A stretch of DNA of 32,296 nucleotides from Methylotenera_A sp031422335. Lineage in GTDB: Bacteria > Pseudomonadota > Gammaproteobacteria > Burkholderiales > Methylophilaceae. A model generated the notes under the pieces. It had not been told where the DNA came from and did no database searches. It worked only from the letters and a program-made list of their open reading frames with translations. The stretch is from positions 1 to 32,296 of the forward strand of contig JANOQW010000026.1 of assembly GCA_031422335.1 (NCBI GenBank), read 5' to 3'. Both the position numbers and the translations under genes were made by a program. Positions 15,248-23,151 of this stretch are shown one piece after another (position 1 is the stretch's first letter; each line of letters opens with the position of its first letter).

Positions 15248-15757
15248 CTATGTTAGAAAGCTAGGCGACTGCACTGCAACGATGTTGTAGCGTGCGTCTT
15301 TGATGTCTGCCCCATCATTAACAACAGTCTCATCTGAAACAAGGCGTAGCCACCATACTGCGCCTTTTTTAATGCTAATTTCTGGTGCTGCGAAGCCAGT
15401 TAAATGTGCCACCAACTGCCATAACCATGGCTGGTGGCCAATCAGTAATAGATTTTCAGTGCTGGTATCTAAGCTGACGATTTGATCCAACACCTGTTGC
15501 AAGCTTGCGCTGGGTTTTAATGCCTCAACTACTTTTACCTCAGCTTTTAAAGTTTGTGCGGTTTGGAAAGCGCGCATGGCTGGGCTGCTAATAACTAATG
15601 CACCTTTGGGCAAACGCTGATTTAACCAGCTTGCCATGCGTTTGGCCTGCTGCTTACCTTTGGGCGTTAACATGCGCGTTAAATCTTGCTCTTCCCCCAG
15701 CGCTAAGGCTGGGTGCGCCTCTGCGTGACGCCAAATAATCATATTTTTAAATGGCAT
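15248..15757 (-). CDS. sixA: Phosphohistidine phosphatase SixA
   Basis: Histidine-phosphatase superfamily protein of 169 residues. It has the catalytic R10-H11 motif (IIWRHAEA), a second-site R62 (SSPAMRAFQTA) and H108 (LLIGHQPWL). SixA removes phosphate from phosphohistidines of HPt domains and PTS proteins, in the cytoplasm. It starts 7 bp after the ppk stop, so it forms an operon with ppk under the same promoter. An internal ATG (residue 6) is a possible alternative start; neither has a strong ribosome site. It converges with the basic-protein gene, with only 23 bp between them and no clear terminator. Confidence 0.88.
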   Translation of the reverse strand: MPFKNMIIWRHAEAHPALALGEEQDLTRMLTPKGKQQAKRMASWLNQRLPKGALVISSPAMRAFQTAQTLKAEVKVVEALKPSASLQQVLDQIVSLDTSTENLLLIGHQPWLWQLVAHLTGFAAPEISIKKGAVWWLRLVSDETVVNDGADIKDARYNIVAVQSPSFLT

Positions 15758-15764
15758 GATTGTT

Positions 15765-17798
15765 TTAACAGTCTTCGTAATGTTTAATTAAGTTTTTTTG
15801 CGCGCTTATTTTTACTTTGTTTAAGCTTTTTTCAGATATGTATTCGCCGTTTTGCGCTAGCATCCAAGCATCTTCGGTATCATTTACGTACGGCATGACG
15901 CATTCTTGCATAATGCGCGCCTGCATTTGCGGGCAAGTAATTGGCCAGGCAATTTCTATGCGGCGAAGCATGTTACGACTCATCCAATCGGCACTAGAAA
16001 GCCACATTTTTTTTGATTGATTGATTTCAAAATAAAATACACGTGAGTGCTCTAAAAACCGCCCCACAATGGAACGCACGCGGATATTGCCTTTCAGCCC
16101 ATCTGCATCTAGTGGCAATATACAGGCACCACGTATAATTAAATCAATTTGCACGCCGCTGCGGGCGGCCTCTAATAACGCACTCACTAACACCTCATCT
16201 GTAAGTGAGTTCATTTTGGCAATAATTTTTGCACTGCCGCCCAGCAAACATGCTCGCTTAGCCGCATGAATGTTGCGCAGCATAGCGCGCTGCAAATTAA
16301 AAGGTGCTACTAACAACTTTCGCATTGGTGGCAATGCAGTTTGGCTAACCAAGTGCCTAAAAATATACTCCACCTCACGCGTCAATTTAACGTCACTGGT
16401 CAGCATGCAAATATCGGTATAAAGTTTGGCTGTGTTAGCATTGTAATTGCCGGTAGATAAATGTGCGTAACGCTTAATTTGTTTACCTTCTTTTCGCATA
16501 ATCAGCAACATTTTGGCATGCGTTTTTAAGCCCAGCATGCCATACACAATTTGTGCGCCGATGGCTTCTAGCGACTCTGCCCAGTTAATATTTGTTTCTT
16601 CGTCAAAGCGCGCTTTAATCTCTACCACTACTAGCACTTCTTTGCCGCGGCGCACTGCTTCTTGCAGTAGTTTTAGCATACGCGTGTCACTACCTGTGCG
16701 GTAAATGGTTTGATGAATCGCCAGCACATTCGGGTCGTTCACCGCCTGTTCTAAAAATTGAATCACCGCATCAAAATTTTCATAGGGGCGATGAATCAAC
16801 ACGTCGCCTTGCTTAAGCTGTTGAAAAAATGATTCTTTTGCAATAAGCTGCTTTGGCCAACGTGGCTGAAAAGGGCTGAACATAAATTCAGCACCTTTAG
16901 CCAAGCTCATTAATTGAATGAGTCGCCCAAGGTTAACTGGACCAGACACGCGGCAAAGTGACTCTGGCGGTAACCTAAATTGCTTAAGTAAAAATGCAGA
17001 TAACGCATCGGAACAAGATTGTGAAACCTCTAAGCGCACAGCCTCGCTGTACGGGCGTTGTGCTAACTCGTACCTCAAAGCGCTGGGCAAGTCGCTCATA
17101 TCATCTTCATCTAAAGCCAAATCTGAATGTCGCGTGACTCTAAATTGTGAAAAGCTTAAGATTTTTCGCCCCACAAAAAAGCTGGCTAAATGCGCGCCAA
17201 TAATGCTTGTAAGGGTAACAAACCTTTGTACCGAGCCATTTGGCAGTTGAATTAAGCGAGGCAATGCACGCGGCACGCGAATAATACTAATGGTAGGTTG
17301 GTTGTCGCTTTCTGGCGCAAGCTCCACAATAAAATGCAAAGCTTTACTGGCAACTAATGGAAACGGATGCGTCAAATCGAGTGCAATCGGCAGCAGCAAA
17401 GGTTTTACATTCGCGCGAAAATAGTTCGCCACCCATTTTTTTTGCTCTGCCGTACGGTCACTGCTTGCCAAAATGTCTATACCAGCTGCTTTTAGTGCAG
17501 GCATCAACTCATCATTAAAAATAGCATATTGTTGGTTAACCAAAGCTTGTGCCTGGCTTGAAACTGCATAGTAGGTTTTTGCGGTAACTGCACCTTTTTT
17601 AATGCCAGCCCGCATAGCATCTAATTGTGCATCCATACGTACCTCAAAAAATTCGTCTAAATTAGAGGCTACAATGCATAAATACTTCAATCGTTCTAAT
17701 AGAGGATAATCTTCGCGTTGCGCTAGCGAAAGCACGCGTTTATTAAAGCTGAGGATGCTTAAATCGCGATCGAGTAACTGATAGTTGGGTAATGACAT
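15765..17798 (-). CDS. ppk: Polyphosphate kinase 1
   Basis: PPK1 makes long-chain polyphosphate from ATP through a phosphohistidine enzyme intermediate. The 677 residues match the family (E. coli 688). Visible landmarks are the N-terminal LDRDLSILSFNKRVL, the SNLDEFFEVRM stretch, IHQTIYRTGSDT, and GLKTHAKM with the autophosphorylated histidine near residue 427. YAHLSTGNYNANTAKLYTD and the C-terminal LSSADWMSRNM follow. It is the first gene of a pair with sixA. A Pho box in the upstream 130-bp spacer suggests induction under phosphate limitation. Confidence 0.96.
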   Translation of the reverse strand: MSLPNYQLLDRDLSILSFNKRVLSLAQREDYPLLERLKYLCIVASNLDEFFEVRMDAQLDAMRAGIKKGAVTAKTYYAVSSQAQALVNQQYAIFNDELMPALKAAGIDILASSDRTAEQKKWVANYFRANVKPLLLPIALDLTHPFPLVASKALHFIVELAPESDNQPTISIIRVPRALPRLIQLPNGSVQRFVTLTSIIGAHLASFFVGRKILSFSQFRVTRHSDLALDEDDMSDLPSALRYELAQRPYSEAVRLEVSQSCSDALSAFLLKQFRLPPESLCRVSGPVNLGRLIQLMSLAKGAEFMFSPFQPRWPKQLIAKESFFQQLKQGDVLIHRPYENFDAVIQFLEQAVNDPNVLAIHQTIYRTGSDTRMLKLLQEAVRRGKEVLVVVEIKARFDEETNINWAESLEAIGAQIVYGMLGLKTHAKMLLIMRKEGKQIKRYAHLSTGNYNANTAKLYTDICMLTSDVKLTREVEYIFRHLVSQTALPPMRKLLVAPFNLQRAMLRNIHAAKRACLLGGSAKIIAKMNSLTDEVLVSALLEAARSGVQIDLIIRGACILPLDADGLKGNIRVRSIVGRFLEHSRVFYFEINQSKKMWLSSADWMSRNMLRRIEIAWPITCPQMQARIMQECVMPYVNDTEDAWMLAQNGEYISEKSLNKVKISAQKNLIKHYEDC

Positions 17799-17811
17799 AG
17801 GTGCTTATGTT

Positions 17812-17851
17812 ATGACATTTTTGAGGTTTAATTATGACAGTTGCGTGACAA
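17812..17851 (-). promoter_or_regulatory. Pho box(es) upstream of ppk
   Basis: On the minus strand TTGTCAC-GCAA-CTGTCAT (17851 to 17834) fits the PhoB box, with one perfect and one 5-of-7 unit spaced 11 bp. A third unit, ATGTCAT (17818-17812), lies exactly 22 bp further, in phase with the 11-bp period. The orientation is toward ppk. I see no convincing -10 at the standard distance. Confidence 0.6.
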
Positions 17852-17880
17852 TTACGAAGAATCTTCTTGCGAGCCATTAC

Positions 17881-17894
17881 GCTTTATATAAAGC
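17881..17894. other. 14-bp palindrome between ppk and photolyase-like gene
   Basis: GCTTTATATAAAGC is a perfect palindrome located after the end of the photolyase-like gene and before the ppk Pho box. On the minus strand it could act as a short hairpin near the end of the upstream transcript, but it has no T-tract. Its role is unknown. Confidence 0.3.
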
Positions 17895-17928
17895 ATAATA
17901 GCAAGTTGATGAGTGGCTTAATTAAAGT

Positions 17929-19527
17929 CTAGACAGCATCTATATGACTGAGTATTTTTTGTGCTTGCATTTGTATCGCCGCCACTTCTTCTGTACTAAA
18001 ACGCTCCACATTTTTTGCCATCAATGCCGTGCGTGGGTTGCGAGCAAAGGTGTCGTAATGCTTGATTAAAAAATGCCAATATAGTGTTGTGGTTGGGCAA
18101 GCATCATGGCCAGTCTTCAGTTCTGGCTTATATTTACAGCCACTACAATAATTGCTCATACGTTTAATATAGGCGCCGCTGGCCACATAAGGTTTGCTGG
18201 TAAAGCGCCCGCCGTTGGCATACAAGGCCATGCCTGCCACATTTGGCAGCTCCACCCACTCCACCGCATCTACATACACAGCCAAATACCAAGCGGCCAT
18301 TTGTTTGGGGTCAATTTCAGCCAGCACACCAAACATGCCGGTGACCATTAAGCGCTGAATATGGTGCCCGTATCCATGTTGCATGGTATCGTTTATGGTT
18401 TGTTTCATGCAATTCATCTGCGTGTCTGCAGACCAATACCAGCGCGGCAGCTGGCGCATATGGTTGTAATGATTAGCGTCTTTCATTTGCGGCATATCCA
18501 GCCAATACACACCGCGAATAAACTCGCGCCAGCCAAGAATTTGCCGAATAAAACCTTCAACGCTGGCCAAAGGTAATTGCTTATTTTTATAGGCAAGGAC
18601 AGCAGCGGCAATCACCTCGCGCGGATTAAGCAGTTTTAAATTAAGCGAAGTTGACAGTAGCGAATGCCATAAATAGGGACTTTTAGTTTTATCCTGCTCA
18701 TACCACATAGCATCTTGGTGATCGCCAAAACCAGCTAGTTTGTTGGCGATAAAAACCTCTAAAAACTGCAATGCTTGCTCACGCGTCACAGGCCAAATAA
18801 AGTTGGCCAAACTACCTGGATGATTCGGAAAATATTTTTCGACATCATCAATGACTGCTTGGGTTATCGCATCAATACTCACTTGTGGCGCAGCAGGTAC
18901 ATTTTGCGGCCCCGCTTTGCCAAAGGTTTTACGATTTTCGGCATCGTAATTCCACGCGCCACCTTCGGGTTCTTTGCCTTGCATCAGCACATCATATTTT
19001 TGCCGCATTTTGCGATAAAAAAACTCCATGCGCAGCTCTTTTTTATTCTCTACCCAATGTCTAAAGTCAGCACGACTACACATAAAATGTGTGTCATCGC
19101 GAATCACTAATTGCGTATTCATTTCTTTACACAGCGCAATTAAATCTTGCTCTAAGCGATATTCACCTGGCTCACAAACAATCACTTTTTGTGGCTGCAA
19201 AGTTTTAATATACTGCGCCCACGCATCTTTTAAAGTAGAAAAATCATGCTCACTCAGCTTTAAATAGGTTAAATTTATGCTCTGTGAAGCGCATGGATAT
19301 TGGCTTACAAGGCAGGCATAAAAATGTCGCATGGCAGATAAAAATAAGACAATGCGCGCTTTGTGGCTCCAAACTTGTGTAGATTCGTACGGCGCTTCCA
19401 CCATCACAATATGGTCTTGCGTTGCATCAAAACCTTCCAGTGCAGGATTGTCTAGGTTGAGCTGATCGCCAAGGATGAGGATTAAATGTCGGGTCAATTT
19501 ACTTTGCTTTCTTGCGGCAAGCGTCAC
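17929..19527 (-). CDS. FeS-BCP type photolyase/cryptochrome-related protein
   Basis: Member of the iron-sulfur bacterial cryptochromes and photolyases (PhrB-like), flavoproteins that repair (6-4) photoproducts or act as light sensors. Four cysteines fit the [4Fe-4S] ligands: C373 (MNC), C461 and C464 (CSGC) and C477 (DAC). The domain order is normal: an N-terminal photolyase-related Rossmann part (HLILILGDQLN) and a helical FAD-binding part (GWREFIRGVYW, YGHHIQRLMV). The GTG at 19527 overlaps the DUF2256 gene by 29 bp. A TTG at 19497, just after the DUF2256 stop, is an alternative start giving 522 residues. The close overlap suggests coupled translation. Confidence 0.88.
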   Translation of the reverse strand: MTLAARKQSKLTRHLILILGDQLNLDNPALEGFDATQDHIVMVEAPYESTQVWSHKARIVLFLSAMRHFYACLVSQYPCASQSINLTYLKLSEHDFSTLKDAWAQYIKTLQPQKVIVCEPGEYRLEQDLIALCKEMNTQLVIRDDTHFMCSRADFRHWVENKKELRMEFFYRKMRQKYDVLMQGKEPEGGAWNYDAENRKTFGKAGPQNVPAAPQVSIDAITQAVIDDVEKYFPNHPGSLANFIWPVTREQALQFLEVFIANKLAGFGDHQDAMWYEQDKTKSPYLWHSLLSTSLNLKLLNPREVIAAAVLAYKNKQLPLASVEGFIRQILGWREFIRGVYWLDMPQMKDANHYNHMRQLPRWYWSADTQMNCMKQTINDTMQHGYGHHIQRLMVTGMFGVLAEIDPKQMAAWYLAVYVDAVEWVELPNVAGMALYANGGRFTSKPYVASGAYIKRMSNYCSGCKYKPELKTGHDACPTTTLYWHFLIKHYDTFARNPRTALMAKNVERFSTEEVAAIQMQAQKILSHIDAV

Positions 19528-19705
19528 TGCAATATTTCACCTCAACCCAGTTTTTTGCCCAGCTTTTGCGCCAAGTCATTTCGCGTTGGCACACCACACA
19601 AATTTTGCTGGGTAAGTTACTTTTATTGCCTTTAAATGTTGCTGAAATGGTTGTAGGTTTTGTCACACAAGTAGTGACTATTTTGTAGGCTTGAGGTTCA
19701 GGCAA
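19499..19705 (-). CDS. DUF2256 zinc-ribbon small protein
   Basis: A short basic protein with the DUF2256 pattern C-x2-C ... TWRKSWAKNW ... YCSDACRKK. Two cysteine pairs probably bind a metal, and the function is unknown. In many bacteria the gene sits beside FeS-type photolyase/cryptochrome genes, as here. The start is uncertain. A TTG at 19705 overlaps the tcdA end by 8 bp, while a GTG at 19666 would give about 55 residues, nearer the usual family size. The 3' end overlaps the photolyase-like gene. Confidence 0.8.
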   Translation of the reverse strand: MPEPQAYKIVTTCVTKPTTISATFKGNKSNLPSKICVVCQREMTWRKSWAKNWVEVKYCSDACRKKAK

Positions 19706-20570
19706 TCATTAGATTTATTGCTAACTGCGCTAGCGCAAAACCCATGGGCGCAGTCACACACACACTAGAGCCATAACCCGCACAATTAAGCCCCGTAATT
19801 GCGCGAGGATTTTTAGTATCTCCCACAGCCGCACTGGTATTGGCTAGCAGGGCATTGTTAACAATGTTATTACTTTTTTCGAGTGCGCAAACTTCACTGT
19901 CAGCAGCATTTGGCATTAAAGTTGGCTCATCAGAATACACACACGTGATGCCAAATTTAGCAGATATTTTGGCGTTAGAAGCTTTTGGGAAATCATAATC
20001 ACGGCGCAATTGATGACGCACTTTGGCCAGCAACTTATCTCCAGTCACTTGGCTTAAATCAGTGGTTTTAATGCGCGTCGGGTCTAGCCGCCCACCTGCT
20101 GCACCTGCCATAACAAGCGCAATATTAGACGCTTTACAAAAATCTGCCATTGCAATTTTGGCTTTTACGTCATCAGTTGCATCAACAACAACCAGCCTAC
20201 AACCCTTATGGATATTGGCTCTCAGGGCATCATTTACATTTTCTTGGGTGATAAAATCTTCTATTTCATGTACGTTACAAGCTGGGTTAATGCGCAAGAT
20301 ACGCTCACGCATCGCAGTCACTTTGGCTTTACCAAACTCGCCGTCTAGCGCATGAATTTGGCGGTTAACATTGCTCTCAGCAATATTGTCTAAATCAATT
20401 AATGAGATTGTACCAACTGCATTGCGCACCAACGCCTCAACTGCCCAACTGCCCACGCCACCTATTCCCACAACCACAATGTGCGAGGCTTGCAGCTTGA
20501 CTAAGCCTGCATCTCCATAAAGGCGCGCAACGCCGCCGAATCTTCTATTAAAATCTATTGTTTCGCTCAT
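19698..20570 (-). CDS. tcdA: tRNA threonylcarbamoyladenosine dehydratase
   Basis: TcdA (CsdL/YgdL) is an E1-like ATP-dependent enzyme that cyclises t6A to ct6A at tRNA position 37. It shows the nucleotide-binding GIGGVGSWAVEAL (35-47) followed by LIDLDNIAESNVNRQ, and VDATDDVKAK. The 290 residues are slightly longer than the 268 of E. coli, with an extra Asn/Ala-rich stretch before the C-terminal helix (about 240-255). The start overlaps the acpS stop as ATGA. No partner csdA/csdE genes are seen here. Confidence 0.9.
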   Translation of the reverse strand: MSETIDFNRRFGGVARLYGDAGLVKLQASHIVVVGIGGVGSWAVEALVRNAVGTISLIDLDNIAESNVNRQIHALDGEFGKAKVTAMRERILRINPACNVHEIEDFITQENVNDALRANIHKGCRLVVVDATDDVKAKIAMADFCKASNIALVMAGAAGGRLDPTRIKTTDLSQVTGDKLLAKVRHQLRRDYDFPKASNAKISAKFGITCVYSDEPTLMPNAADSEVCALEKSNNIVNNALLANTSAAVGDTKNPRAITGLNCAGYGSSVCVTAPMGFALAQLAINLMIA

Positions 20571-20944
20571 GTTTCTAATACAACAAATGCCGCCGCTAAA
20601 TTCTTCTCATCACTAATGCTAATGTGGGTTTGCGTGATATTTTTTGTGATTAAATAATCTTGTAACTCTGCCGCCAAAACTAAAAGTGGCTTACCCAAAT
20701 CATCATGGCCAACGGCAATATTTTGAAAGCTGCAAGGCGCGCGCAAACCCGTACCAAGTGCCTTACTAAATGCCTCTTTTGCGGCAAAGCGTTTGGCTAA
20801 AAAGCGTGGCTTTATAGCAGATTTTTCATAAGCAGAAAATTCAGAATCCGCCAAAATACGCTTAGCGAAATCATCGCCAAATTGCGTGATGGAAGCCTCA
20901 ATACGCGTAACCTCTACGATATCGGTACCGATGCCAAAAATCAT
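20567..20944 (-). CDS. acpS: Holo-[acyl-carrier-protein] synthase
   Basis: AcpS transfers 4'-phosphopantetheine from CoA to apo-ACP in fatty-acid synthesis. The 125 residues contain the Mg-binding D8 (GIGTDIVEV) and E57 (KRFAAKEAFSKALGTG) and the C-terminal HISISDEKNLAAAFV. The family usually has SISH at this last site, and here it is SISD, a minor change. It lies in the conserved order pdxJ-acpS, 53 bp after pdxJ, and overlaps tcdA downstream. Confidence 0.95.
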   Translation of the reverse strand: MIFGIGTDIVEVTRIEASITQFGDDFAKRILADSEFSAYEKSAIKPRFLAKRFAAKEAFSKALGTGLRAPCSFQNIAVGHDDLGKPLLVLAAELQDYLITKNITQTHISISDEKNLAAAFVVLET

Positions 20945-20997
20945 AATATAAGTATCATAAGCGATAGCGTAATGATGAATTTAAATAAAGCCTCATA

Positions 20998-21726
20998 TTA
21001 CTTTGGCGCGGCTTCTTTCATTAGGGTTTTCATCTCAGCAACCGCATTATCCCAACCCACAAACAGTGCGTGCGCGACAATAGCGTGACCAATATTCAGC
21101 TCTTCTAGACCCGCAATCTCTGCAATTTCGTGCACATTGTGATAATGCAAACCGTGGCCCGCATTCACCACCAAGCCGAGCTTTAGCGCGTGCGCAACCG
21201 CAGTCTTAATACGTGCCAATTCACTGGCTTTTTCTGCCTCATTTTCAGTATCGGCAAAGGTGCCTGTGTGCAGTTCTATCACTGGTGCGCCGGTTTTTTT
21301 GGCGGCATCAATTTGTGCAATATCTGGGCTGATAAATAGCGAGACGCGAATATGCTGTGCAGCCAATTTTTTGCAGGCTGCACTTACTTTAGCAAAATGC
21401 CCAATCACATCTAGCCCGCCCTCAGTTGTGCGTTCTTCGCGCCGCTCTGGCACCAAGCACACATCTTGCGGCGCGACTTTTATCGCAATATCGAGCATCT
21501 CATCCGTCACCGCACATTCCAAATTCATCTTGGTTTGCAGTAGTGGCCGCAACGCGAAAATATCTGCGTCTTGCATGTGGCGGCGATCTTCACGCAAATG
21601 CAGCGTAATGCTATCCGCACCCGACTGCTCAGCACGCAGTGCGGCTTGCACCACGCTGGGGTATTTAGTGCCGCGTGCTTGACGGATGGTGGCTACGTGG
21701 TCGATGTTGACACCTAATTTAATCAT
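20998..21726 (-). CDS. pdxJ: Pyridoxine 5'-phosphate synthase
   Basis: PdxJ condenses 1-deoxyxylulose-5-phosphate with 3-amino-2-oxopropyl phosphate to make the vitamin B6 ring. The 242-residue TIM barrel shows VNIDHVATIRQARGT (6-20), TLHLREDRRH with catalytic H43, NLECAVTDEM with the catalytic glutamate, and VNAGHGLHYHNV with the late catalytic histidine. Gene order recO-pdxJ-acpS is typical. A 170-bp gap separates it from recO, so it may have its own promoter. Confidence 0.97.
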   Translation of the reverse strand: MIKLGVNIDHVATIRQARGTKYPSVVQAALRAEQSGADSITLHLREDRRHMQDADIFALRPLLQTKMNLECAVTDEMLDIAIKVAPQDVCLVPERREERTTEGGLDVIGHFAKVSAACKKLAAQHIRVSLFISPDIAQIDAAKKTGAPVIELHTGTFADTENEAEKASELARIKTAVAHALKLGLVVNAGHGLHYHNVHEIAEIAGLEELNIGHAIVAHALFVGWDNAVAEMKTLMKEAAPK

Positions 21727-21896
21727 TTTTTATACTTTCAATTTTCGTTGCAATACTTTGTTACTCGATAAAATTTTTTGCTTACATATAACCCATATGC
21801 GCGCATAAAATTTTAACTCGCGCCGCGTCTTGCTTAGAAACTTGAATTATAAATTCACAAAATATAACTATTTAACACCCTTTAATTCAGCATGAA
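21727..21896. other. Non-coding gap between recO and pdxJ
   Basis: AT-rich 170 bp without a credible gene. It contains a perfect 12-bp palindrome TATGCGCGCATA at 21796-21807 and two ATAAAATTTT copies about 35 bp apart. It probably holds the promoter of pdxJ-acpS-tcdA; I could not identify -35 and -10 boxes with confidence. Confidence 0.4.
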
Positions 21897-22637
21897 TCAT
21901 AACCCTTGTAAATCGACTAAAAGCTGCCTGGTATGTAAGGGTTTATCACCCAAATAATGCGCCAACAAATAGCGCATCAATTGCTTACTTTGGCTTTGCG
22001 TTGCGCTATCCTCATAGTAATCGCGCGCCATATCTAGCAAAGTTTTACCGCTTAATTGTACGCCATTCTTAGTGTTTTTTAATTCACATGCACCGTATTC
22101 TGCCTCGTAACGATAGGTTTTTTCTGCGGTTATCGGCGCATCATTTTCATCAATCAGCAATGGCACGGCGTAGCCCATTTCTTGCAATAATTTAAGCTCG
22201 AAGCGCCGCAAAGTAGTTGCCAAATCGGCCTCGCCAGTCAGTGTTTGCAAGGCTTGCGCATAATAAGCAAACAAGTTTTCGTGCGCATCTTCGCGTGGCA
22301 ACAGCCTTAATAACAATTCGTTCATGTAAAAGCCGCACATCAACGCCTCGCCTTTTAACAAGGTGAGGCCAGCGCTCCAATCCAAACTATGCAAAGTTTT
22401 CAGCTCATTTTTGCCAGACCACGCGCCAGATAAGTGTTGGAACGACTGTAGCATGCCACGCATAGCAGAATGTGGCCTGCGCGCACCTTTGGCCACTGCT
22501 GCCACACGGCCAAATTGCTGGCTAAATAGCTCAACCACCAAGCTGGTTTCTTTAAACGGATAGGTATGCAGCACATACACAGGCTCATTATTTTTTTTAT
22601 ATGCGTCGTGCTTTAGGTTATTGTTTGCAACAACCAT
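21897..22637 (-). CDS. recO: DNA repair protein RecO
   Basis: RecO works with RecR to load RecA on SSB-coated single-stranded DNA and anneals strands in RecF-pathway repair. The 246 residues begin with an OB-fold part (YVLHTYPFKETSLVVELFSQ, about 21-40, then VAAVAKGARR). A helical domain follows with GEALMCGFYMNELLLRLLP and FELKLLQEMGY. The cysteine zinc-finger found in Gram-positive RecO is absent, as normal for proteobacteria. The ATG shares one base with the stop of the upstream unknown gene (TGATG), so translation is coupled. Confidence 0.92.
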   Translation of the reverse strand: MVVANNNLKHDAYKKNNEPVYVLHTYPFKETSLVVELFSQQFGRVAAVAKGARRPHSAMRGMLQSFQHLSGAWSGKNELKTLHSLDWSAGLTLLKGEALMCGFYMNELLLRLLPREDAHENLFAYYAQALQTLTGEADLATTLRRFELKLLQEMGYAVPLLIDENDAPITAEKTYRYEAEYGACELKNTKNGVQLSGKTLLDMARDYYEDSATQSQSKQLMRYLLAHYLGDKPLHTRQLLVDLQGL

Positions 22638-23122
22638 CAGTCTGCTTCTGCCAAGCTTTTCAGCGCTTCATCTTCGGCTTTTTGAATCAGTAGTGGCACT
22701 AACATTTTGGTCGGATTATCTGCCGAAAATAAAATCATGGCGTATTTTATTTCATCATCGGCGTGCACTGGAGTAAACTTGCCAAAGCCATAACGCGTGT
22801 TGCGCATCAACTGCCAGGCGCCTTTTGGTTCGGCGTATTCGGGCTTATCAAAGTGCTGCTTTATTTCATCCACGCTCACACTTTTTAGCGGGTAATCGCC
22901 ATTATCGGCCAAAATTACCCAGCCCATTTCGCCATTTTTATTGGTATTTTTTAGTTGGTATAAAAACCAATCACCGTCTTGATTATTTTCAACTTCGTAA
23001 GCCAATTGGAATACGTTATTAATCGCGCCAGTTTTTTTGTTGTTGGCGCAGTAAACGCCTTGGTCATCTAGCGTGATGGGCTTGCCATAAATGGGTAGAT
23101 TAAATACATTATTTTCAGGCAT
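22637..23122 (-). CDS. Unknown protein between era and recO
   Basis: A 161-residue soluble protein that I do not recognise. There is no signal peptide or membrane segment. It has beta-rich parts (NNVFNLPIYGKPITLDDQGVY broken at G; WFLYQLKNTNKNGEMGWVIL) and an acidic, helical end. The ATG at 23122 has an excellent GAGAGG ribosome site, while an ATG at 23137 would include that site in the coding region, so 23122 is chosen. It is 29 bp after era and coupled to recO. It is an insertion in the usual era-recO order, so it may be lineage-specific and cotranscribed with ribosome-assembly and repair genes. Confidence 0.8.
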   Translation of the reverse strand: MPENNVFNLPIYGKPITLDDQGVYCANNKKTGAINNVFQLAYEVENNQDGDWFLYQLKNTNKNGEMGWVILADNGDYPLKSVSVDEIKQHFDKPEYAEPKGAWQLMRNTRYGFGKFTPVHADDEIKYAMILFSADNPTKMLVPLLIQKAEDEALKSLAEAD

Positions 23123-23151
23123 GCTTCCTCTCCCCATTGCAGTTACTTGCG

